5,523 nucleotides of DNA from Desulfobacteraceae bacterium (GTDB lineage Bacteria > Desulfobacterota > DSM-4660 > Desulfatiglandales > HGW-15), in the NCBI GenBank assembly GCA_003819975.1, contig RPPU01000340.1, forward strand, positions 1 to 5,523, in the 5' to 3' direction. Positions 1-4,655 of the stretch are shown piece by piece (the first letter of the stretch is position 1; every line of letters starts with the position of its first letter). The notes under the pieces are model-generated. The model was given only the letters and a program-made list of their open reading frames with translations, was not told the DNA's origin and did no database searches. Both the position numbers and the translations under genes were made by a program.

Positions 1-283
1 AGCCGTGGTCGATGTCTTGGCGCAAAAACTGATTAAGGCCCGGGAGCTGACCGAAGCGCGTTCCGTGGTGATCGCCGGCGGAGTCGCCTGCAACCAGGCC
101 TTGCGCGACCGGTTGCAACAAGAAGCCGTGCGGTACGGCTTTGATTTTTTTTATCCGCGACCCGCTTATTGTACGGATAACGGCGCTATGATCGCCTTGG
201 CCGGGCTTTATCGCCTGAAGCGCGGCGCGCGCGCGCAGGGAACCCTGGATGTGCGCGCGCGTTTTCCGATCGAAGATATTTAA
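1..283 (+). CDS. tsaD: TsaD, tRNA N6-threonylcarbamoyladenosine transferase, C-terminal part
   Basis: This is the last roughly 93 codons of a gene that begins before the window; the reading frame is open back to base 2. TsaD (YgjD/Gcp/Kae1 family) transfers threonylcarbamoyl from TC-AMP to A37 of ANN-decoding tRNAs in the cytoplasm, with TsaB and TsaE as bacterial partners. The family is recognised from VVIAGGVACNQALRDRL, the nucleotide-binding GGVAxNxxLR segment, followed by PRPAYCTDNGAMIALAG, whose CTDNGAMIA stretch carries the conserved metal-binding aspartate. The C-terminus has the usual short tail after this motif, so the end looks intact. The family is normally about 335-350 residues, so around 250 are missing upstream. 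The GTG at base 5 is only an internal valine codon, not a start. The TAA stop lies inside a long perfect inverted repeat. The next gene follows 53 nt later on the same strand. Confidence 0.95.
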   Translation, partial: AVVDVLAQKLIKARELTEARSVVIAGGVACNQALRDRLQQEAVRYGFDFFYPRPAYCTDNGAMIALAGLYRLKRGARAQGTLDVRARFPIEDI

Positions 284-316
284 TAAATTCCGCGAGACGC
301 GGAATTTATTAAATAT
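276..316. repeat. Perfect 19-bp inverted repeat over the tsaD stop codon
   Basis: The left arm ATATTTAATAAATTCCGCG (276-294) and its exact reverse complement (298-316) flank a 3-nt loop, AGA. The tip is G/C-rich (CCGCG/CGCGG) and the base is pure A/T. The tsaD TAA (281-283) lies in the left arm. In RNA this would be a very stable hairpin. It could act as a transcription terminator, attenuator or 3'-end stabiliser between tsaD and the DUF2062 gene. No uninterrupted U-run follows: the A/T-rich right arm itself supplies the U-rich stretch. Intrinsic termination is therefore plausible but not canonical. Being symmetric, it would form on either strand. Confidence 0.9.
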
Positions 317-322
317 GAATTG

Positions 323-327
323 AAAGG
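323..327 (+). promoter_or_regulatory. Ribosome binding site of the DUF2062 gene
   Basis: AAAGG lies 9 nt before the TTG at 337 and is the main argument for that non-ATG start. It begins only 7 nt after the 3' arm of the tsaD-end hairpin (316), so folding of that hairpin would leave the site exposed rather than mask it. Confidence 0.6.
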
Positions 328-336
328 CAAATCATT

Positions 337-861
337 TTGGAACTTAAAAGACGTTTCAAGTATTACTACTTAAAATTAACGCGGATCAAAGGCGAGCCGC
401 ATGAGTTGGCCTTGGGTATGGCTTGCGGTATTTTCGCGGGTCTTTTGCCGGTCATTCCTTTCCACACCGCCCTGGCCCTGGTTTTGGCCCTTTTATTGAA
501 ATGCAGCAAAATCACGGCGGTCATCGGGGTTTGGGTCAGTAATCCGCTGACCTGGTATTTGTTCTACTTTGCCAATTATAAATTGGGAATTTGGCTCCTG
601 CGGGTTTCCGAGGAACATCGCCCGGTGGCGGCGGTCATGGCGGCCATTCAAAACCAGGAACCCGGCAAAGTGATCATGGAAAAATTAATGAATGCCGGCG
701 GAATCATGGCGGCGGCCTTTATGCTGGGCGGCATCCTTATGGCCGTTGCCGGCGCGGTCCCTTCCTATTATTTCTTCTTGAGATTTTTCAAGCGCATAAA
801 AATTTGGCGGGCAAAGCGAAAAGAACAAAGATTCCTGTCTAAAGAGAACGTATTCAAATGA
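337..861 (+). CDS. DUF2062 family membrane protein
   Basis: The gene encodes a 174-residue inner-membrane protein of unknown function. The family is recognised by a basic N-terminus (ELKRRFKYYYLKLTRIKGEP), then a hydrophobic glycine-rich segment GMACGIFAGLLPVIPFHT (27-44), then GVWVSNPLTWYLFYFANYKLG (64-84). The small GxFxGxxP and NPxTW motifs are typical of DUF2062. Predicted membrane segments are about 27-55, 60-88 and 120-150, followed by a strongly basic cytoplasmic tail (FKRIKIWRAKRKEQR). The start is a TTG, chosen because AAAGG (323-327) sits 9 nt upstream and because it keeps the usual basic N-terminus; no ATG fits as well. It follows tsaD on the same strand, but the hairpin between them may separate the transcripts. 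No catalytic motif is visible. Some DUF2062 proteins occur beside glycosyltransferase or envelope genes, but nothing of that kind is seen here. Confidence 0.88.
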   Translation: MELKRRFKYYYLKLTRIKGEPHELALGMACGIFAGLLPVIPFHTALALVLALLLKCSKITAVIGVWVSNPLTWYLFYFANYKLGIWLLRVSEEHRPVAAVMAAIQNQEPGKVIMEKLMNAGGIMAAAFMLGGILMAVAGAVPSYYFFLRFFKRIKIWRAKRKEQRFLSKENVFK

Positions 862-954
862 CGATCCAACATTGCAACATATGAGTTCCGTCTTTTCTTA
901 TGATGCTAAGTTTTTGAATGGTTTCCTCATTCTGACTTCTGACTACTTTATTTT
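862..954. other. Convergent intergenic gap
   Basis: These 93 nt separate the + strand DUF2062 gene from the 3' end of a minus-strand gene. They are A/T-rich and contain a tandem duplication of TCTGACT (931-937 and 938-944). No hairpin followed by a T-run was found on either strand, so how the two converging transcripts end is not evident. No coding sequence was recognised. Confidence 0.5.
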
Positions 955-1260
955 TTATTGCACCGTTCGCGGTGGAATCGACTCCTTTTTAATCACCCCG
1001 CTTTGTTCCATCACGCTCATGAGCTGCTGGAGTTTGTTAAAAAGATCCACGACCGCCGGAGGGGTCAGAACCAGGCGGCAGACCGGGTATTGTTTGGCCA
1101 GGGGCTGATCGGTTTGTTTGGGTTGGTCCAGGCGCGTGGTACAGAACATGATGCGCATGGTCTGGCCGTCAAAAGTCAGCGAACGGATGGAATCGGCAAA
1201 GGTTTCATCCAGATCGGGCCGGTCTACGAAATTGGATTGGAGATCCATTTTGTTTTGCAT
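955..1260 (-). CDS. Small conserved-looking hypothetical protein, 101 aa
   Basis: The gene encodes a soluble protein of 101 residues with no signal peptide or membrane segment. The start is secure: ATG at 1260 is preceded, 5 nt away, by AGAGGAG (complement of 1266-1272), one of the best Shine-Dalgarno sites in the window. Visible blocks are FVDRPDLDETFADSI (11-25), LTFDGQTMRI (28-37), a TTRLDQPK segment (41-48), and YPVCRLVLTPPAVVDLFNKLQQL (58-80), which reads as a beta strand then an amphipathic helix. The tail (KKESIPPRTVQ) looks disordered. The RLVLTPPAVVDLFNKL block resembles the C-terminal strand-helix of DUF3467-like small proteins, and I recall similar ETFADS-type hypothetical proteins in several phyla; neither link was tested. 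It is monocistronic or the second gene of a minus-strand pair with the membrane protein 138 nt upstream. The function is unknown. Confidence 0.75.
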   Translation of the reverse strand: MQNKMDLQSNFVDRPDLDETFADSIRSLTFDGQTMRIMFCTTRLDQPKQTDQPLAKQYPVCRLVLTPPAVVDLFNKLQQLMSVMEQSGVIKKESIPPRTVQ

Positions 1261-1265
1261 AAATA

Positions 1266-1272
1266 CTCCTCT
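1266..1272 (-). promoter_or_regulatory. Strong ribosome binding site of the 101-aa protein gene
   Basis: Read on the minus strand this is AGAGGAG, spaced 5 nt from the ATG at 1260. Its near-consensus match supports this small gene being translated and argues against the overlapping + strand reading frames in 872-1296. Confidence 0.75.
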
Positions 1273-1285
1273 TTTGATCTGAACA

Positions 1286-1303
1286 TCGACATATGATTGT
1301 CGA
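1286..1303. repeat. 6-bp inverted repeat upstream of the 101-aa protein gene
   Basis: TCGACA (1286-1291) and TGTCGA (1298-1303) flank a 6-nt spacer. On the minus strand the repeat lies 13 nt upstream of the Shine-Dalgarno site. It may be a small operator or a 5'-UTR hairpin. The arms are short enough that chance cannot be excluded. Confidence 0.4.
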
Positions 1304-1398
1304 CGGAATTTAAGATTTTTTAGACAGGATTAACCGGATTTTTTTTGAATCATATTAAAAAACATTATTTCAATATCGTATTCTATATCAATGGCAAA

Positions 1399-1692
1399 TC
1401 AATCTATCAGCTTTATTATCCCAAACGCAAAAATAGGCGACAAAAGAAGTATCCAACCCCCAATTGCTACCATGATACCCGGTGTGTGTTGGGTAATCGG
1501 ATGCATGGATAACGGCCCCGGAAACCGCGTCAAGGCGGACCCCATCGCATCGCTAAACCAGATTGCGGACATCGGGAGTAAGAGGCTGAGGGCTGTTTTA
1601 AATAAAACCATGCTTTCACCTTTAAAATACGCAAAAAGCAGATAGCACAACGCAACAACGGCGGATAATAATTTGTTCCAATCAATATACAT
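1399..1692 (-). CDS. Small three-helix membrane protein, hypothetical
   Basis: The gene encodes 97 residues, mostly hydrophobic, with three predicted membrane segments at about 7-22 (LLSAVVALCYLLFAYF), 29-46 (VLFKTALSLLLPMSAIWF) and 72-95 (GIMVAIGGWILLLSPIFAFGII). They are joined by a short charged loop (KGES) and a longer polar loop holding FSDAMGSALTRFPGP and HPITQHTP. There are no cysteine pairs or catalytic motifs. The GWILLLSPI ending recalls small uncharacterised membrane proteins of environmental bacteria, but I cannot name a family. The ATG at 1692 has only weak ribosome-binding support (CGGGA very close, AGG farther off), so the start is less certain than for its neighbours. The + strand frame over the same bases (1391-1645) has no hydrophobic or domain logic and looks like its shadow. 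Base composition is A/T-richer than the flanking housekeeping genes. The function is unknown. Confidence 0.6.
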   Translation of the reverse strand: MYIDWNKLLSAVVALCYLLFAYFKGESMVLFKTALSLLLPMSAIWFSDAMGSALTRFPGPLSMHPITQHTPGIMVAIGGWILLLSPIFAFGIIKLID

Positions 1693-1864
1693 TTCCCGAT
1701 GACCTGATCTGCAAATCTGGATTTTTCATTTTTTACCATTCGCTGAAATTAAAGTCAATTGAAGCCGGCAAGCGATTAAAACAACTGCATTCGCGAGAAT
1801 GGGTAATATTCTCATTTTATTCATTCTTTATCCTTCCGCTTTAATCCTTTTCCCGGCGGTATTT

Positions 1865-1880
1865 CCTTGATTTATCAAGG
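1865..1880. repeat. Palindrome over the -35 box of the rsmA promoter
   Basis: CCTTGAT (1865-1871) and ATCAAGG (1874-1880) form a perfect 7-bp inverted repeat with a 2-nt spacer that covers the -35 hexamer. It lies upstream of the expected transcription start, so it would not be in the rsmA transcript. If functional, it would more likely be a protein-binding operator than an RNA hairpin. An outer pair, CGGCGGTAT (1854-1862) and ATACCGGCG (1894-1902), is complementary with one mismatch and encloses it. The alternative is a short terminator for an upstream + transcript, since CATTTTTCC follows, but no + strand gene precedes it. Confidence 0.6.
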
Positions 1881-1895
1881 CATTTTTCCTATAAT
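1867..1895 (+). promoter_or_regulatory. Sigma-70-type promoter of rsmA
   Basis: The -35 TTGATT (1867-1872) and a perfect -10 TATAAT (1890-1895) are separated by exactly 17 bp. No extended -10 TG is present. Transcription would start near 1902, giving a leader of about 48 nt before the TTG start at 1950. The promoter probably drives rsmA and perhaps the kinase gene downstream. Confidence 0.75.
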
Positions 1896-1934
1896 ACCGG
1901 CGTACTAGAAAGGCATAAACCCGGCGGCCGATCG

Positions 1935-1941
1935 AAAAGGA
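1935..1941 (+). promoter_or_regulatory. Ribosome binding site of rsmA
   Basis: AAAAGGA lies 8 nt before the TTG at 1950. This spacing decides in favour of the TTG start. The first ATG in frame is at residue 32, inside the conserved N-terminal domain, and would remove the GQHFL motif. Confidence 0.7.
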
Positions 1942-1949
1942 TCTCAATT

Positions 1950-2804
1950 TTGGCAATCGAGAAATCAGGGCAAACCCGGACAGGTTTACACCCCAAAAAA
2001 AAGCTCGGTCAACATTTTTTACAGGATCAGAACCTGATTCAAAAAATGATCGATTTGGCCGGATTCAGCCGGGAAGATATCGTGCTGGAGATCGGGCCGG
2101 GTTTGGGCGCCCTGACCAAACCTCTGGCCGGGTGCGTCAAACAGGTTATTGCCGTGGAAAAAGATACGGATCTGGCCGGCTGGCTGAGCCGGGACCTGGA
2201 CCTGATGGGAATTCAGAATGTCGTCCTGATCAACCGGGATATTCTCAGGTTTGATTTTTCGTCCTACAGCGATCTGCAATCAGCCAAACTGCAGATCATC
2301 GGCAATCTGCCATATAATATTTCTTCGCCGCTCCTGGAGCGGCTGATTCAAAATCAAACCCTGATCTCGCGAGCAGTGCTTATGTTTCAGATGGAATTGG
2401 CCCAGCGCCTGCAAGCCGTGCCCGGACATCGCGAATACGGCGGCTTAACGGTCCTGATCCAATACCACGCCCGGGTCCGGCCTTTGTTGACGGTTCCCAG
2501 AGAAGCCTTTTACCCAAAACCCAAAGTCGGTTCCATGGTGGTTGAGATCGATTTCACCAAACCGTTTGGCGAAAAAGCCGAAGATGAGGTGTGGTTCAAA
2601 AAAACGGTTAAAGCCGCGTTCAGCCATAAACGTAAAACGATTTTAAATTCATTACGGGGTGCTTTACCGGTTTTTGACCGGGTCCAGCTCGACCGGGCCC
2701 TGGTCCAAAGCGGTATTGAGCCCAACAAAAGGGCTGAACAATTACCGATAGAGATGTTTATCCGTTTAAGCCGCGCGCTTAAGGCACAGGCCTGCAGCTC
2801 TTAA
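1950..2804 (+). CDS. rsmA: RsmA (KsgA), 16S rRNA adenine-N6 dimethyltransferase
   Basis: RsmA uses SAM to dimethylate the two adjacent adenosines A1518 and A1519 (E. coli numbering) in helix 45 of 16S rRNA, a late checkpoint in 30S assembly. At 284 residues it is full length. Motifs in order are KKLGQHFLQDQNL (17-29), motif I LEIGPGLGALT (46-56) for SAM binding, the acidic VEKD (69-72) that contacts the ribose, NRDIL (95-99), the catalytic NLPYNIS (119-125), QMELAQRL (147-154), PREAFYPKPKVGS (183-195), FSHKRKTILNSLRG (224-237) and RAEQLPIEMFIRL (261-273). No key residue is missing. The TTG start is set by its ribosome binding site. The promoter is its own. The kinase gene follows after 98 nt on the same strand. 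Loss of this enzyme gives kasugamycin resistance in other bacteria. Confidence 0.97.
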   Translation: MAIEKSGQTRTGLHPKKKLGQHFLQDQNLIQKMIDLAGFSREDIVLEIGPGLGALTKPLAGCVKQVIAVEKDTDLAGWLSRDLDLMGIQNVVLINRDILRFDFSSYSDLQSAKLQIIGNLPYNISSPLLERLIQNQTLISRAVLMFQMELAQRLQAVPGHREYGGLTVLIQYHARVRPLLTVPREAFYPKPKVGSMVVEIDFTKPFGEKAEDEVWFKKTVKAAFSHKRKTILNSLRGALPVFDRVQLDRALVQSGIEPNKRAEQLPIEMFIRLSRALKAQACSS

Positions 2805-2902
2805 CGGAATCATTTTCGTTTCAAAACGATTTCTGATATAAGAATGATCAAGGGCAGGATCTTTTTGATTCTGCCGGCGGCGGAACAGAAGGCGGTCAAG
2901 CC

Positions 2903-3547
2903 ATGCATCATTATATCGTTATTGAGGGTTCTCTAGGCGTAGGCAAAACCAGTTTTGCGGCCATGTTGGCGGAGCGAATCAATGGTCAGGCCCTGCTGGA
3001 AGATGAGGAAGAGAACCCTTTTCTGGCCAAGTTTTATCAAAACCCCAAGAAATACGCTTTCCAAGCCCAGGTTTTTTTTCTACTGCGCCGCTATCATATG
3101 TCCCAGGATATCGCCCAAATCGATTTGTTTAAAAGGACGGTTATCGCGGATTTTCTTTTCGATAAAGACCGGATTTTTGCCCGCGCCAATCTGGAAGATG
3201 AAGAGTTCTGGCTTTATGATCAATTGTTCCAGGTTTTGCGCAAGCGGCTTACTCCGCCGGATCTCGTCATTTTTTTGCAAGCCAAAACAGAAGTTTTGGT
3301 CGAGCGTATCAGGCAACGCCATCGTAAATTTGAAAAAGGCATCAGCTTTAAATACCTGGATCAGATCAATCAGGCTTTTAACGATTTTTTTTTCCATTTT
3401 TCCGACTGCCCGCTTTTGGTGGTGAATGCCTCGGAAATCGATTTTGTGAATGTGCCCGAGGACTTTGACGATCTGGTGGAACGCATCAAGGCCATGAAGT
3501 CCGGGACTCAGTTTTATGTGCCGGCGCGTTCCCGGGGGACCCTTTAA
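2903..3547 (+). CDS. Deoxynucleoside kinase (dGK/dAK/dCK family)
   Basis: This 214-residue cytoplasmic enzyme phosphorylates salvaged deoxynucleosides with ATP. Which base it prefers cannot be told. The P-loop GSLGVGKTS (9-17) follows the first beta strand. LEDEEENPFLAKFYQN (32-47) is the substrate-side block typical of the family. YAFQAQVFFLLRRY (51-64) is the conserved QxxFLxxR helix. TVIADFLFDKDRIFA (79-93) stands where eukaryotic and Bacillus enzymes have the (D/E)RS motif. PPDLVIFLQA (118-127) is a core strand, and ERIRQRHRKFE (134-144) is the arginine-rich LID that closes over ATP phosphates. The length is normal. The ATG is preceded by AGAAGG (2887-2892) at 10 nt. The frame stays open upstream for about 22 codons without a better start. 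Thymidylate kinase was considered, but the NPFL and LID patterns fit the deoxynucleoside kinase family better. Confidence 0.88.
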   Translation: MHHYIVIEGSLGVGKTSFAAMLAERINGQALLEDEEENPFLAKFYQNPKKYAFQAQVFFLLRRYHMSQDIAQIDLFKRTVIADFLFDKDRIFARANLEDEEFWLYDQLFQVLRKRLTPPDLVIFLQAKTEVLVERIRQRHRKFEKGISFKYLDQINQAFNDFFFHFSDCPLLVVNASEIDFVNVPEDFDDLVERIKAMKSGTQFYVPARSRGTL

Positions 3548-3776
3548 ACTCCCAGCCCGGGCTTGCATTTCAATCGCGACGGGCATACAATTTAAAGATT
3601 CGGCTGATTTCACAAAAAATAAAATTGGTCATCACCTGATTTAAGGCCGTCCCGGGACATTTATATTTTATTGGTCGGTTTTTGATGCTATAGACATAGG
3701 TCGGTGCGAGGCTTTCCGAATCAGCCTGAAGTTTTTTAAAATGAATCGTTGAAAAAGTTATTAAGGAATCGCCAAT
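3548..3776. other. Intergenic region between the kinase gene and panC
   Basis: This 229-nt gap has no credible gene. It contains two perfect 10-bp palindromes, AGCCCGGGCT (3554-3563) and GTCCCGGGAC (3649-3658), and an A/T-rich stretch (3611-3670). A panC promoter probably lies here. TATATT-like and TATAGA-like hexamers are present, but none has a well-spaced -35. No intrinsic terminator with a T-run was found. A widely separated inverted pair, GGCTGATT (3602-3609) and AATCAGCC (3719-3726), could close a large loop but may be chance. Confidence 0.5.
3649..3658. repeat. Perfect palindrome GTCCCGGGAC upstream of panC
   Basis: This 10-bp self-complementary site lies 118 nt before the panC start. 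Related sequences occur just upstream: AGTCCGGGACT (3498-3508) and GTTCCCGGGGGAC (3528-3540), both inside the kinase gene, and AGCCCGGGCT (3554-3563). The cluster could be operator sites for a dimeric regulator. It could also be coincidence among G/C-rich words. Confidence 0.4.
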
Positions 3777-4634
3777 ATGGAAATCATTGAGCAAGTAACG
3801 CCCATGCAGATAAGAGCAGAAGAATTGCGGATGGCCGGTCAGACCATCGCCTTGGTCCCGACCATGGGTTTTTTTCATGAAGGTCATTTGGAATTGATGC
3901 GCGTGGGTAAAAAACACGGCGATGTCGTGATTTTCAGCATTTTTGTGAATCCGCTTCAGTTCGGGCCCAGCGAAGATTATGCCTGTTATCCGCGCGATCT
4001 GGAGGGCGATCTGGCCAAAGCGGAGAAGGCCGGGGCGGATATCGCTTTTCTCCCTTCGGGCCGTGAAATGTACCCGGAAGGTTTTCAGACCAAAATAAAT
4101 GTTAAAAACGTGACTCAGCCGCTTTGCGGGTTATCGCGACCCGGGCATTTTGACGGCGTGACCACCGTGGTGGCCAAACTTTTTCATATCACCAAACCCC
4201 ACCTGGCCCTCTTCGGCCAAAAAGATTATCAGCAGTTGACCGTGATCAGCCGCATGGTTAAAGATTTGAATATGGATATTCAGATCGTGGGCGTGCCCAC
4301 GGTGCGGGAAGCGGACGGCTTGGCCATGAGTTCGCGCAACAGTTATTTGAACGCCGCGGAACGCCGGTCCGCGCTTTGTTTAAAAAAGGCCCTGGACTTG
4401 GCTGAAGAGTTGGTCCAATCGGGCGAAAAAGAGGCCGGGAAAATACGGGCGGGCATGACCAGCCTGATTGAACATACGGCGCACGCGAAAATCGATTACA
4501 TTCAGATCTGTAATCCGATTACCTTGGAGGACAAAGAATTCGTTGAGGATGAAGCCCTGATCGCCCTGGCCGTTAAGGTCGGGAAGACCAGGTTGATCGA
4601 TAATCGCATCATCAATAAACGCAAATGGAGCTAA
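3777..4634 (+). CDS. panC: PanC, pantothenate synthetase (pantoate-beta-alanine ligase)
   Basis: PanC condenses D-pantoate with beta-alanine using ATP, via a pantoyl-adenylate, to form pantothenate, the coenzyme A precursor. The 285 residues match the usual length. The nucleotidyltransferase fold is shown by VPTMGFFHEGHLEL (27-40), with the HxGH signature at 34-37; FVNPLQFGPSEDYACYPRDLEGD (56-78), with the NPxQF pantoate-binding loop; LFGQKDYQQL (145-154); and VREADGLAMSSRNSYL (176-191), the KMSKS-equivalent ATP loop. PTMGFFHEGH has FF where most have AL, a tolerated position. The start ATG has TAAGGA (3762-3767) at 9 nt. The C-terminal domain, with YIQICNPITLE and an ALAVKVGKTRLIDN ending, is complete. 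panB and panD are not in the window. metK begins 21 nt after the stop, so the two are very probably in one transcript. Confidence 0.97.
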   Translation: MEIIEQVTPMQIRAEELRMAGQTIALVPTMGFFHEGHLELMRVGKKHGDVVIFSIFVNPLQFGPSEDYACYPRDLEGDLAKAEKAGADIAFLPSGREMYPEGFQTKINVKNVTQPLCGLSRPGHFDGVTTVVAKLFHITKPHLALFGQKDYQQLTVISRMVKDLNMDIQIVGVPTVREADGLAMSSRNSYLNAAERRSALCLKKALDLAEELVQSGEKEAGKIRAGMTSLIEHTAHAKIDYIQICNPITLEDKEFVEDEALIALAVKVGKTRLIDNRIINKRKWS

Positions 4635-4642
4635 ACAACAGG

Positions 4643-4649
4643 AAAGGAG
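4643..4649 (+). promoter_or_regulatory. Ribosome binding site of metK
   Basis: AAAGGAG lies 6 nt before the ATG at 4656, a strong and well-spaced site. It falls entirely within the 21-nt panC-metK spacer, leaving no room for a promoter or riboswitch, so metK is expected to be read through from panC or from a promoter inside it. Confidence 0.8.
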
Positions 4650-4655
4650 CACAAC

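Larger units (their letters stand above)
1693..1949. other. Divergent intergenic region upstream of rsmA
   Basis: This 257-nt spacer lies between the minus-strand membrane protein gene and rsmA. It is A/T-rich on the left. It contains a 6-bp inverted repeat GAGAAT/ATTCTC (1795-1800 and 1808-1813, 7-nt loop), the rsmA promoter, and nested inverted repeats around that promoter. CCCGGCGG occurs twice (1852-1859, 1920-1927). No coding sequence was recognised. A promoter for the minus-strand genes is expected here, but no convincing -35/-10 pair was found on that strand. Confidence 0.5.

Noticed and set aside
957..978. Hairpin CACCG-TTCG-CGGTG as a terminator for the 101-aa gene
   Set aside because: The stem is short, and on the minus strand an A-run rather than a U-run follows. 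On the + strand the T-run precedes it.
872..1296. Two + strand open frames (872-1108, 958-1296)
   Set aside because: They overlap the minus-strand 101-aa gene, which has a much better ribosome binding site and protein-like composition.
1530..1739. Minus-strand open frame starting at 1739
   Set aside because: It overlaps the start of the 97-aa membrane protein in another frame and has no domain logic; a frame-shadow is more likely.
1795..1813. GAGAAT/ATTCTC hairpin as a terminator
   Set aside because: The stem is 6 bp and A/T-rich, no + strand gene lies upstream to terminate, and the following T content is interrupted.
2844..2936. 30-codon leader-like frame overlapping the kinase start
   Set aside because: It has no clear ribosome binding site, no run of regulatory codons and no attenuator hairpin.
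3570..3917. Minus-strand open frame of 115 codons spanning the kinase-panC gap
   Set aside because: Its first third is antisense to the conserved start of panC and the rest shows no recognisable domain, hydrophobic pattern or good ribosome binding site.
4635..4655. SAM riboswitch in front of metK
   Set aside because: Only 21 nt separate panC and metK, far too short for any known SAM-binding RNA.
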